NCBI RefSeq assembly: GCF_026343125.1
Contig: NZ_JAPEMB010000001.1
Location: 7,445,501 to 7,509,500 of the forward strand
Direction: 5' to 3'
Source: Streptomyces sp. NBC_00094
GTDB taxonomy: Bacteria; Actinomycetota; Actinomycetes; Streptomycetales; Streptomycetaceae
DNA length: 64,000 bases
The notes beneath the pieces were generated by a model. That model was not told where the DNA came from. It did no database searches and saw nothing but the letters and a program-made list of their open reading frames with translations. Positions 42,509-50,975 of this stretch are shown one piece after another. The first letter of the stretch is position 1. Every line of letters begins with the position of its first letter. Made by a program: the position numbers and the translations under genes.

Positions 42509-43906
42509 TCAGGCGAGGAACTCGCCGTCGCGGGCCACCACGACCCCGCCGTGCACGACCAGGTCCCGCTGGGGCATGTCCACGACGACCTGCGGCAGGC
42601 ATTCGCCGCGTACGAGGACGAAGTCGGCCGGGGCACCGGGCGTGAGGTCGGCGTGCGCGAGGCCCATGACGTCCGCGCCGCCGTGGGCCGCGACGCGGTA
42701 GCAGTCCGTCAGCTCCTCGTCGAGGCGCACGTCCGTCACCCAGCCGAGGAGCTGCGCGCGGTGCAGCATGTCCGCGTTGCCGAACGGGCTCCACGAGTCG
42801 CGCACACCGTCGGAGCCGAGCCCGACCCGCACCCCGTGCTCGCGCAGCCGGGCGATCGGCAGCACCAGCGAGTCGGAGGGCGCCACCGTGGTGAGGGCGA
42901 TGTCCTGGGCGCCCAGGTCGGCGGCGATCGCGCCGAGCTCGCGGTCCGACAGGCCCGGCAGGCAGAAGACGTGGCTGACGGTGACCTTGCCGGCGAGGGA
43001 CAGGGCGCGCGTGCGGTCGATGATGCCGCGCATGGCCGTGATCCCCTTCTCGCCGCGGTCGTGCAGATGGATGTCCACACCGACGCCGTGCCGGTCCGCG
43101 ATGCCGAAGACGAGGTCGAGCTGTGCGTCGAGGGCCTGGTCGAAGCCGATCGGGTCGATGCCGCCGATCATGTCGATCGTGCCCTCGCGCGCCGCCTCCT
43201 CGAGGAGCGCCGCCGTGCCCGGCGTACGGATGACGCCGTGCTGCGGGAAGGCCACGATCTGGACGTCGAGGGCGTGCCGCAACCGCTCGCGGGCCTCCGC
43301 GACGCCCTCCACCCCGGCGAGGCCGTAGGCGGGGGCCACGTCGGCGTGGGCGCGCATCGCCCGCGTACCCCGGGCGACGGCGTGGGACATCAGCCCGTAC
43401 GCGCGCTCGGCGACGGGCCGGCTCTGGGCCCGGAACAGTTCGACGTCCTGGGCGACGTAGTCGGCGATGCCGTTCGCCGGGCGCCGCGACACCCAGGGGC
43501 CGCCCCAGGTCGTCTTGTCGGGGTGGATGTGGGCGTCCACGAGGGACGGGAGCGCGATCCGGCCGCCGCCCTCGACGACCTTCGCGCCCCGCGGCGCGGG
43601 GCCGTCCGCGACGCGGCCGTCGACGACCACGAGGTCGGTGGGCCGCGCCGCCCCGAACGGGCGGACGTTCCGGAAGACCACGGCCCTGTCGCGGCGCCCG
43701 CCGGCGGCGGACGCGCCGGGCGCGGAGACGGCTGCCTGGGTGTGGGCAGTGGCCTGAGTGTGGGCCGCGGCCTGGGCGGCAGGGGTCAGTGCCTGGGCCT
43801 GGGCAGGGGTCGCGATCGCGGCCGTCGTACCGGCCAGGGCGGCGGCGCCGGCCAGCATCGTGCGGCGGGAGAGGCTGCCGGGGGAGGGCGTGGTGGACGA
43901 CTGCAT
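42509..43906 (-). CDS. Tat-exported amidohydrolase (cytosine-deaminase-like)
   Basis: A 465-residue protein from the ATG at 43906, 6 bases after AAGGAG. The N-terminus SLSRRTMLAGAAALAGTTAAIATPAQAQA is a twin-arginine signal. A Gln/Ala/Thr linker with HTQAA repeats follows. The amidohydrolase core has DAHIHPDKT, VDIHLHDRGEKG, VSHVFCLPG and GLGSDGVRDSW, matching the metal ligands and catalytic residues of cytosine deaminase/N-acyl hydrolase relatives. Export of this family is unusual. Two GntR-type palindromes precede it. Substrate unknown. Confidence 0.88.
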   Translation of the reverse strand: MQSSTTPSPGSLSRRTMLAGAAALAGTTAAIATPAQAQALTPAAQAAAHTQATAHTQAAVSAPGASAAGGRRDRAVVFRNVRPFGAARPTDLVVVDGRVADGPAPRGAKVVEGGGRIALPSLVDAHIHPDKTTWGGPWVSRRPANGIADYVAQDVELFRAQSRPVAERAYGLMSHAVARGTRAMRAHADVAPAYGLAGVEGVAEARERLRHALDVQIVAFPQHGVIRTPGTAALLEEAAREGTIDMIGGIDPIGFDQALDAQLDLVFGIADRHGVGVDIHLHDRGEKGITAMRGIIDRTRALSLAGKVTVSHVFCLPGLSDRELGAIAADLGAQDIALTTVAPSDSLVLPIARLREHGVRVGLGSDGVRDSWSPFGNADMLHRAQLLGWVTDVRLDEELTDCYRVAAHGGADVMGLAHADLTPGAPADFVLVRGECLPQVVVDMPQRDLVVHGGVVVARDGEFLA

Positions 43907-43944
43907 GGGAGCTCCTTGAGGGGGAGGCCGACGGGCTCCTTCAT

Positions 43945-44061
43945 TTTGTATACCAAGCGGAAGGCGCGGAACAAGGAGGTGATCACGAACCCATGAAATC
44001 CGCACGTCGAGACCTCGGAATCCACCGAAGGGGGATGCTGGAGGTGTGTCTGGTATACAAA
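43945..44061. promoter_or_regulatory. Paired GntR/FCD operators
   Basis: TTTGTATACCA (43945-43955) and its exact reverse complement TGGTATACAAA (44051-44061) lie 106 bp apart in the gap between gntR and the amidohydrolase. GTATAC cores are typical of FCD-type GntR sites, so looping repression is plausible. Nothing else is visible in the 160-bp gap. Confidence 0.82.
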
Positions 44062-44066
44062 TATCC

Positions 44067-44729
44067 TCAGGCGTCGCCGAAGAGCGACCGCAGGGCGACG
44101 GCCCTGCTGTCCCGCACGTGCAGCAGCGTGCAGGCCGCCGCCGCCTCCGCGTCCCCGGCCGCGATGTGCCGGAACATCTCGGCGTGCTGCGCCCGCATGT
44201 GCGCGGGCTCCTCACGCAGCCCGAACAGCAGCCGGAGCTGCCAGCTCAGCTGTTCCATCGTGCGGGCGAGCAGGGGGTTGCCCGTCATGGCGACGACGCC
44301 CTCGTGGAACGCCGTGTGAGCGGCCACCTCACGCGTCCCCTCACCCGCCGCGGCCGCCGACTCGGCCTGCCGGAGGGTCGCCTCCAGCGCGGCGAGGCCC
44401 TCGGCGTCGCCCACTGCCAGGGCCCGCGCCGCGAGCCGCGACGCCTGGACCGCGAGCGGCTCCCACACCTCGTACAGATGCTCCACGTCGGCGCGTTCGA
44501 GCCGGCGCACGCGGACGCCGCTGTGCGGGAGCAGTTCCAGGAGTCCTTCGGTGACCAGCGCGCGCAGCGCCTCGCGCACGGGGACGCGGGACATGCCGAG
44601 CTCCTCGGCGACCTCCCGCTCGACGAGCCGGGCGCCCTGCGCGTACCGCCGGTCGACGATGCGCTGGAGGACGGCCTCGCGCGCGCGTGCGCTGAGCGAG
44701 GCCTCTCCGGTCCTGCCCGTCTCCGCCAC
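44067..44729 (-). CDS. GntR-family regulator, FCD subfamily
   Basis: A 220-residue protein. The GTG at 44729 follows AAGGGA. The winged HTH is at residues 13-75 (LVEREVAEELGMSRVPVREALRALVTEGLLELLPHSGVRV). The helical FCD effector domain (80-215) has the metal-ligand-type AHTAFHEGVVAMTGNPLL and HAEMFRHI. It is upstream of and co-oriented with the exported amidohydrolase, which it probably controls through the paired GTATAC sites. Confidence 0.9.
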   Translation of the reverse strand: MAETGRTGEASLSARAREAVLQRIVDRRYAQGARLVEREVAEELGMSRVPVREALRALVTEGLLELLPHSGVRVRRLERADVEHLYEVWEPLAVQASRLAARALAVGDAEGLAALEATLRQAESAAAAGEGTREVAAHTAFHEGVVAMTGNPLLARTMEQLSWQLRLLFGLREEPAHMRAQHAEMFRHIAAGDAEAAAACTLLHVRDSRAVALRSLFGDA

Positions 44730-44764
44730 CTGTCGTGTCCCTTCCCGTTCCGTGCGCGACGGCC

Positions 44765-45760
44765 CTACGGGGCCGCAGGGCCCGTCGACGCGCGGATGAC
44801 CAGCTCCGGGTCGAAGAGGAGCTCGCCCGCGGGGACCTCACGGTTGCTGACCAGGGCCAGGACGCTCCGGCCCACCTCCAGGGCCAGCCGGTCCGCGGGC
44901 TGGCGGACCGTGGTGAGGGCCGGGTCGGTGAACTCCGTGACCGTGGAACCGTCGTAGCCCACCACCGAGACGTCGTCCGGGACGGACAGTCCCTGGCGGC
45001 GGATCCCGCGGATGGCCCCCAGGGCCATGAAGTCGCTGGCCGCGACGATCCCGGTGGCGCCGAGACCGATCAGGGAGGAGGCCGCGGCCTGACCGCCCTC
45101 CACGCTGTACGACTGGCGGACGACCCGGCGCTCCGCGTCGTCGATGCCGCGCCGGGCCATGGCGTCGACGAAGCCCCGCACCCGCCGGTCGGCGGGGCGG
45201 TTCCCCGCCGGGCCCGAGGCCATGCCGATGCGCCGGTGGCCGAGGCGGTGGAGGTGGTCCACGGCCAGTTCGGCGGCGAGCGCGTCGTCGGTGGAGAAGA
45301 CCGGGGCCGGCACGCCGTCCGCGAACTCGCCGTTGATCCCCACGTACGGGACGCGGCGCTGGCGCAGCAGTTCGTAGCCGTCCGTGTCCGCGCCCTCGAC
45401 CGTGTTGGACGCGGAGAGGAAGACGACGGCCGCGATCCCCTTGTCGACCAGCGAGGTGAGGAAGTCCAACTCCTGGACGCCGCCGGGGAAGACGGGACAG
45501 AGGACCGTCTTCAGACCGTGCGGGGCGAGCGCCGACTCGATCCGCTCGGCCACATCGGCGAAGAACGGGTTGGAGACGAACTCGGTGACGACGGCGACGA
45601 GTTGCCCCTGTGTGGGCCGCTCGTAGCCGAGCTCGGCCATCGCCTGCTCGACCGCCTCGCGGGTCTTCTTCGAGACGCCCTGCCGCCGGTTGATCACCCG
45701 GCTGACGGTGGCCTCGCTGACCTGTGCGTGGGCTGCGACGTCGGTGATCCCGACCTTCAT
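44765..45760 (-). CDS. LacI-family regulator, last gene of the GH36 operon
   Basis: A 331-residue protein. The ATG at 45760 overlaps the GH36 stop (ATGA). Headpiece KVGITDVAAHAQVSEATVSRVINRRQGVS; the sensor domain ends DPALTTVRQPADRLALEVGRS. Being inside the operon it would share its transcript, giving feedback control. Twin dyads upstream of the operon (50786-50816) are the likely target. Confidence 0.9.
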   Translation of the reverse strand: MKVGITDVAAHAQVSEATVSRVINRRQGVSKKTREAVEQAMAELGYERPTQGQLVAVVTEFVSNPFFADVAERIESALAPHGLKTVLCPVFPGGVQELDFLTSLVDKGIAAVVFLSASNTVEGADTDGYELLRQRRVPYVGINGEFADGVPAPVFSTDDALAAELAVDHLHRLGHRRIGMASGPAGNRPADRRVRGFVDAMARRGIDDAERRVVRQSYSVEGGQAAASSLIGLGATGIVAASDFMALGAIRGIRRQGLSVPDDVSVVGYDGSTVTEFTDPALTTVRQPADRLALEVGRSVLALVSNREVPAGELLFDPELVIRASTGPAAP

Positions 45761-47550
45761 CGCGGTCCTTCCGTGAGTACGAGCGACACCAGACCGCCAC
45801 GCGGGACGGCCAGGGAACGGGGTCCCTCCGGCAGGAGCGTCAGCGGATCATTCATCATACGGCCGTCCGGCCCGTGGACCCGGGCGGCCACCGGACCGCC
45901 GCCGGTGACCTCCACCATCACCCGGTCCCGGTCCGAGCCGTTGACGAGATGGAAGCGGCGGTACGCGGCGAAGTCGAGCTCCACCACCCGGTCGCCGTGC
46001 ACGCTCACCAGGCATTCGTCGCCACGGGCGGCCACCACCAGCGGATACAGCTCGTCCGGCCGCCCCGGCTCCGTCCGGCCGTCGAGCAGCAGCTCCCGGT
46101 GCAGGTGCCAGCGCCCGAGCCAGAACCGTACGGCCGCCAGGTGCTCCGGCGGCAGCTCGTCCAGGCGTACGGAGATCTGCGGGACCGCGTGGAGCGCCCC
46201 GATCAGCTGGCGGGCCACCGTCTCCACCGGCGCGGAGCGGGACCACATCACCATGTCGGAGTGGACGGCCCCGCCCACGGCGAGGAGCGTGGTGTCGAGG
46301 ATCCGCACCCGGTTGGCGGTCGCGTCCGCCGGGCAGTCGAAGGAGCGCAGCATGTTCCCGAACGGCGCCATGCCGGGACCGACGTACGGCTGGCGCAGTT
46401 CGAGCAGCAGCCCGGGCCGTACGGCCTCCAGGGCCCCGCGGACCTCCGTGAGCAGCTCCGTCATCGCCCGCCCGACGTCCCCGGCGCCGTCGCCCGAGTA
46501 CACCGCCGCCTCGTCGAGGAAGTCCAGCTTGAGGCCGTCGACGCCGTACTCGCGGACGAGCGAGACGCACAGCTCGACGACGTGCCGGCGTACGTCGGGG
46601 AGGCGCGGGTCCAGCACCCGTCCGCCGGGCACCGTGGCCGGGGCGGGCGCCGACGCCGCCCAGCGGTCGTGGCAGTCGGCCTCGGGGCCGAGCAGCAGCG
46701 GCGCCACCCAGAGCAGGTAGTGCAGCCCCAGGGCGCGGACCCGGGCCACGTGTCCGGCGAGGTCGGGGAACTTGGCGGGGTCCGGCTGCCAGTCGCCGCA
46801 GCCGGCGTAGCCCCGGCCGTTGCCGAACCGCTGCCAGCCGTCGTCCAGGATGAGGACCCCGCAGCCCAGTTCGGCGGCGGGACCCGCCTGCGCCTCGACG
46901 GCGTCGGCGGTGACGTCCTGGTTGAAGGCGTACCAGGTGGAGTACGCGGGGAGCCGGGCCGCGTCGGGCACCGGCATCGGCGGGTGGGCCGCGGCGAACC
47001 ACGTGCGGAGCGGTCGTACGGCGGTGGCGACGGAGGGCGCGCGCGGCACGAGGAGCAGCCGGTGCGGCTCCGCGGAGGCCGGCAGGCTCAGGTGGACGAC
47101 GTGGGTGTCGTTCTCCTCCGAGACCCCGAAGCGGACGGTGGCCTCGGGGACCGGGTCGGCGGCGGCGAAGGTGAGGAGGGTGGCGCCGGAGTGCTCGTAC
47201 AGACAGCCGGCGGCGGGCCCGTCGACCAGACAGACCTGGCTGAGGCCCTCCCAGTCGGCCACCAGCGTGCGCCGCCAGCCGCCCTTCGGATGCCAGTAGC
47301 CGGCGGCGTCGGCGAGCGGCACGGAGAAGCGGATCTCCACGGGAACCCCTTCGGCCCGTACGGAGAGCATCCGCAGCCCGTCCGTGAGGGGGGCGAGCTC
47401 CCAGTGGGGGCGTACGCCGGGGTGACCGGGGGCGAGGACGGCGATCGACACGTCGTCGAGCAGCGGCTCGGCGGCGGCGGGTGCCGCGTGCGCGGTGGTC
47501 ACCACCGCGGGCGCGTGGTCGGTCTTCTGCTCTTTCATCGGACTGCTCAT
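45757..47550 (-). CDS. GH36-type alpha-galactosidase
   Basis: A 597-residue cytosolic enzyme. The ATG at 47550 overlaps the permease stop (ATGA); an ATG at 47538 is possible. The N-terminal beta-sandwich (30-190) precedes the barrel: STWYAFNQDVT, GVLILDDGWQ (235-239) and VDGLKLDFLDE with nucleophile Asp343. RSFDCPAD offers acid/base Asp405. GH36 enzymes cleave terminal alpha-galactosides such as raffinose or galactomannan side chains; a GH27/GH31-like specificity cannot be excluded. Its tight coupling to the importer supports intracellular hydrolysis of an imported oligosaccharide. Confidence 0.85.
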   Translation of the reverse strand: MSSPMKEQKTDHAPAVVTTAHAAPAAAEPLLDDVSIAVLAPGHPGVRPHWELAPLTDGLRMLSVRAEGVPVEIRFSVPLADAAGYWHPKGGWRRTLVADWEGLSQVCLVDGPAAGCLYEHSGATLLTFAAADPVPEATVRFGVSEENDTHVVHLSLPASAEPHRLLLVPRAPSVATAVRPLRTWFAAAHPPMPVPDAARLPAYSTWYAFNQDVTADAVEAQAGPAAELGCGVLILDDGWQRFGNGRGYAGCGDWQPDPAKFPDLAGHVARVRALGLHYLLWVAPLLLGPEADCHDRWAASAPAPATVPGGRVLDPRLPDVRRHVVELCVSLVREYGVDGLKLDFLDEAAVYSGDGAGDVGRAMTELLTEVRGALEAVRPGLLLELRQPYVGPGMAPFGNMLRSFDCPADATANRVRILDTTLLAVGGAVHSDMVMWSRSAPVETVARQLIGALHAVPQISVRLDELPPEHLAAVRFWLGRWHLHRELLLDGRTEPGRPDELYPLVVAARGDECLVSVHGDRVVELDFAAYRRFHLVNGSDRDRVMVEVTGGGPVAARVHGPDGRMMNDPLTLLPEGPRSLAVPRGGLVSLVLTEGPR

Positions 47551-48374
47551 TCCTTCACCGCGCCCGCGAGGAGGCCGGAGACGAAGTGGCGCTGGAGCGC
47601 GAGGAACACGACCGCCATGGGTACGGCGGCGATGGCGGTGCCGGCCAGGATGGCGCCGTAGTCGGTCTCGTCCAGGCCCTGGAGGGAGGCGAGCGCCACC
47701 GGGATGGTGAACGTGGCGGAGTCGCGCAGCACGATCAGAGGCCAGATGAAGTCGTTCCACTGGTACAGGAAGAGGAACAGGGCGAGGGCCGCGAGGGCCG
47801 GGCGCATCGGGGGCAGCGCGACCCGCAGGAACAGCCGGAACTCCCCGCAGCCGTCCATCCGGCCCGAGTCGAGGAGCTCCTGCGGGAGCGCCGCCATCGA
47901 CTGGCGCATCAGGAAGATGCCGAAGGGCAGGGCCAGGTTGGGGGCGATGACGGCCTGGTAGGTGTTGAGCCAGTGCAGCTCGGCCATCAGCTTGAACAAC
48001 GGGACCAGGGTGATCTGCGCGGGCACGACCAGGCCGAGCATGAGGAGCCCGAACAGGGCCTCGCGGCCACGGAACCGGTAGGTCGCGAAGCCGTACCCGG
48101 CGAGCGTGCACACCGCGCCCGCGAGCAGCGTGTAGACGGTGGCGATGCCCAGGGAGTTGAGCACCACCCGGCCGAAGTCGGCGGTCTCCCGCAGGCTGGC
48201 GAGGTTCTCCGCGAGGTGCCCGCCGGGCAGCAGGGGCGGCGGGCTGTCGAAGATCTCCTGCGAGCTGTGGGTGGCGCCGACGGCCAGCCAGTAGAAGGGG
48301 ACCGCGACGGCGGCCAGGGCGATGGCGAGCCCGGAGGTGAGCATGATGCTCCGGCCGGGGTGGCGGGTGGTCAC
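47547..48374 (-). CDS. Sugar ABC transporter permease (MalG-like)
   Basis: A 275-residue membrane protein. The GTG at 48374 overlaps the preceding stop (GTGA). Six segments; EAA loop ELLDSGRMDGCGEFRLFLRVALPPMRPA, in which the usual EAA is reduced to DSG. Ends GAVKE. Confidence 0.92.
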   Translation of the reverse strand: MTTRHPGRSIMLTSGLAIALAAVAVPFYWLAVGATHSSQEIFDSPPPLLPGGHLAENLASLRETADFGRVVLNSLGIATVYTLLAGAVCTLAGYGFATYRFRGREALFGLLMLGLVVPAQITLVPLFKLMAELHWLNTYQAVIAPNLALPFGIFLMRQSMAALPQELLDSGRMDGCGEFRLFLRVALPPMRPALAALALFLFLYQWNDFIWPLIVLRDSATFTIPVALASLQGLDETDYGAILAGTAIAAVPMAVVFLALQRHFVSGLLAGAVKE

Positions 48375-49336
48375 GACTTCTCCCCGAGGAGGCGGAACTG
48401 GATCAGGCCGAGCACGCCGACGAGGACGGTGAGCGCGTACGCGATGGCGGAGGCGTAGCCGAAGTCGAAGTACGTGAAGGCGTTCCGGTAGAGGTACACG
48501 CCGATGGTCAGGGTCGCGTTGTCCGGCCCGCCGCCGGTGAGGACGTACGGCTCGTCGAAGAGCTGGAGCGTACCGATGGTGGACAGGACCGTCGTGAGCA
48601 GCAGCGCGGGACGGAGCCCGGGCAGCGTGACGTGGCGGAAGGCGTTCAGTGCCCCCGCGCCGTCCACGGCGGCCGCGTCGTACAGCTCGGCCGGGATCGT
48701 CTGGAGCCTGGCGAGCAGGATCACGGCGTTGTAGCCGGTGTAGTGCCAGGTCAGGGCCAGGCCCAGGGAGATCCGTGCCCACATGCCCTCGGTCAGCCAG
48801 GGCACCGGGTCCACACCGACGAGGCCGAACAGCCAGTTGACGAGTCCGTACTCCTCGTTGAGGAGGACGGAGAAGACGATGCCGTACGCGACGAGGCCCG
48901 TGACCATCGGCAGGAAGAAGCCGAGCCGGAAGACGGGCCGGCCGCGCAGCAGGGTCGAGTCGAGGGCGACCGCGAGACCGGTGGCGAGCGCCAGCATCAG
49001 CGGCACCTGGACGGCGAGGATCACCCCCGTATTGCGCAGCGCGGTCCAGAACAGCGGGTCGTCGGCGAGGCGTACGTAGTTGTCGGCGCCCACGAAGGTC
49101 TCGGTGCCGCCCACCGTGCGGTGCAGGCCGAGCAGGAACGACCAGGCGATGGGGTAGAGCTTGAACGCGGCGAAGAGCAGCAGCGCGGGCAGCACGAAGA
49201 GGTACGGGGCCGACCGGCCCGCCCGCCGCCGGGGACGGGCGGGGGCGGGGGCCGGAGCGGGTGACGGGGCCGGGGTGGCGGCCGCACGGGAGCCGCCTCC
49301 GCCCCGGCCGTCCGTCGTGGTGGCGCCGGGTGTCAT
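48371..49336 (-). CDS. Sugar ABC transporter permease (MalF-like)
   Basis: A 321-residue membrane protein. The ATG at 49336 overlaps the binding-protein stop (ATGA). A long Ala/Pro-rich cytosolic N-terminus (about 45 residues) precedes six segments. EAA loop ELYDAAAVDGAGALNAFRHVTLPGLRP. No ATPase gene in the operon. Confidence 0.92.
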   Translation of the reverse strand: MTPGATTTDGRGGGGSRAAATPAPSPAPAPAPARPRRRAGRSAPYLFVLPALLLFAAFKLYPIAWSFLLGLHRTVGGTETFVGADNYVRLADDPLFWTALRNTGVILAVQVPLMLALATGLAVALDSTLLRGRPVFRLGFFLPMVTGLVAYGIVFSVLLNEEYGLVNWLFGLVGVDPVPWLTEGMWARISLGLALTWHYTGYNAVILLARLQTIPAELYDAAAVDGAGALNAFRHVTLPGLRPALLLTTVLSTIGTLQLFDEPYVLTGGGPDNATLTIGVYLYRNAFTYFDFGYASAIAYALTVLVGVLGLIQFRLLGEKS

Positions 49337-50721
49337 CGCACGTTCTTCCTGCCGGTCTGGCGGGCCAGCTCGCTCGCCGCCTCGGCGAGCACCTTCGCCG
49401 GGTCGGCGCCCTTGAGCAGCACCTTGGACTGGGCGTCGGTGACGAGCTTCAGGGCGCGCGCGTAGTCGGCGGTGTAGTTCACGGCGGGGCTGGGCGCCTT
49501 GAGGGCGTCGAGGAAGATCTCGCCCTTGCGCTGACCGCTGAAGAACGCGGACGGCTCGTGGAAGACGGAGTCGTCGTACGCCTTGAGGAGGGCGGGTGCG
49601 ATGCCCTTGCCCCGGTAGATCCGCACCTGGGAGGCGGGGCGGGTCAGCGCGAACTCGACGAAGGACCAGGCGGCCGCCTGGTGCTTGCTGCTGCCGGCGA
49701 CGGCGAGGTGGGTGGAGTTCACCGTGGCCGCGGTGGGGCCGCCGCGACGGACGGCCGGGGGAAGCCGGACCTTCCACTTGCCGGCCTCGCCGGGCACCTG
49801 CTCCTCGATGATCCCGCCGAACCAGGTGGGCCAGGGCAGCACGGCCGCGGTGCCCCGCTTCAGGGAGCTCATCAGGGCGTTCCAGCCGCCGGCCAGATTG
49901 CTGACCAGACCGGCGTCGTTCATGGTCTTGATGAGCGTCATGGCCCGGACGGCCTCGGGGGAGTCCAGGGTGATGCGGCCCTCCAGGTCGAAGTAGAAGG
50001 CGCCCTGGAGCTGGAGGAGCATCTGGAAGAAGTTGGCGGCGTCGGGCTGCGAGGCCGGCTTGTCGATGCCGAGGAGGTGGGCGCCCGTACGCGCCTTGAG
50101 CTGCTTGCCCGCCTCGATCGTCTCGTCCCAGGTCTGGAGCGCCCCGACGTCGACGCCCGCCTTCTCGAAGAGGTCGGCCCGGTAGTAGAACCCCGCCGAG
50201 TTCGCCTCCCAGGGAAGGGCGTTGACGCGCTTGCCGTCGGGGGAGACGGTCTGCCACAGACCGGCGGCGAAGGCGTCCTTGTGGGCGGTGGCGCCCAGCG
50301 GGGCGAGGTCGGCGAGACCGCCGGGGAAGCGCTCGACGTACCCCGGCAGGTAGTCGACGCCGATGTGCAGGACGTCGGCGAGGCCCTGGCCGCCGGCGGC
50401 GAGACCGGCTGTGATCTTGTCCCAGATCGCCGGGTTGCCGATGTCCTCGACGGTCACCTGGATGTCGGGGTACGTCTTGTTGAACTCCGGTATCAGAGCC
50501 TTCAGTTCGGTCGCCGGACCCTGCCAGGACCAGACCGTGATCCTCCCCTTGCGGGGATCCCCGGCGCTGCCGCCGGCGCCTGTGCCGCCGCTGCCGGAGC
50601 AGCCGGTGAGGGTGGCCAGGCCGGTGAGGCCGAGTCCGCCGAGTCCGGCCGCCGCGAGGGCGCCTCCTCCGCGCAGCACCTGCCGGCGCCCCGGCTGTCT
50701 TCCGCTCTGCTGGTCCGTCAT
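49333..50721 (-). CDS. Sugar ABC transporter substrate-binding lipoprotein (family 1)
   Basis: A 462-residue protein. The N-terminus combines an RR motif (GRRQVLRGGGAL) with a lipobox (TLTGC), so it may be a Tat-exported lipoprotein. Family-1 features include LIPEFNKTYPDIQVTVEDIG and NALPWEANSAGFYYRADLFEKAG. It is the first gene of a five-gene unit (binding protein, two permeases, GH36, LacI) in which every junction overlaps by 4 bp. Confidence 0.92.
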   Translation of the reverse strand: MTDQQSGRQPGRRQVLRGGGALAAAGLGGLGLTGLATLTGCSGSGGTGAGGSAGDPRKGRITVWSWQGPATELKALIPEFNKTYPDIQVTVEDIGNPAIWDKITAGLAAGGQGLADVLHIGVDYLPGYVERFPGGLADLAPLGATAHKDAFAAGLWQTVSPDGKRVNALPWEANSAGFYYRADLFEKAGVDVGALQTWDETIEAGKQLKARTGAHLLGIDKPASQPDAANFFQMLLQLQGAFYFDLEGRITLDSPEAVRAMTLIKTMNDAGLVSNLAGGWNALMSSLKRGTAAVLPWPTWFGGIIEEQVPGEAGKWKVRLPPAVRRGGPTAATVNSTHLAVAGSSKHQAAAWSFVEFALTRPASQVRIYRGKGIAPALLKAYDDSVFHEPSAFFSGQRKGEIFLDALKAPSPAVNYTADYARALKLVTDAQSKVLLKGADPAKVLAEAASELARQTGRKNVR

Positions 50722-50785
50722 GTCGGATCCCTTTCGCTCGCACCGTCGCGGACGTTGACGGGGCCGGACATTACAAGGGTGATCC

Positions 50786-50879
50786 GCAAACTTGCAATCG
50801 TTCGTTGAAAACTTTCAGTTCGATCAGTCATGAATCTCTGACGAGATCATTGCCATCCTTCCGGAGCTGTTGCTAGCGT
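50786..50879. promoter_or_regulatory. Twin operators and promoter in the divergent GH36-operon/CAZyme gap
   Basis: GCAAACTTGC (50786-50795) and GAAAACTTTC (50807-50816) are related dyads of the form GnAAACTTnC, 21 bp (two helical turns) apart. This spacing suits cooperative binding by a LacI-type repressor. On the plus strand TTGCCA (50850-50855) and TAGCGT (50874-50879), 18 bp apart, form a promoter for the secreted carbohydrate-active gene. Confidence 0.75.
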
Positions 50880-50885
50880 GCCGCG

Positions 50886-50963
50886 CGCCCCGACCTGATC
50901 CGCTCCGACCCGATCCGCTCCGACCCGATCCGCTCCGACCTGACCCGCCCCGACCTGATCCGG
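50886..50963. repeat. 15-bp tandem repeats in the CAZyme leader
   Basis: About five units built on CCGACCYGATCCGCT follow the predicted -10 box and fill most of the untranslated leader up to the GGGAGAG ribosome site at about 50962. In the transcript they would be C-rich and weakly structured. Function unknown. Confidence 0.85.
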
Positions 50964-50975
50964 GAGAGACCCCTC

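Noticed and set aside
33317..50721. Missing ABC ATPases as gene loss
   Set aside because: Streptomyces sugar importers commonly share one MsiK ATPase encoded elsewhere, so absence here is expected.
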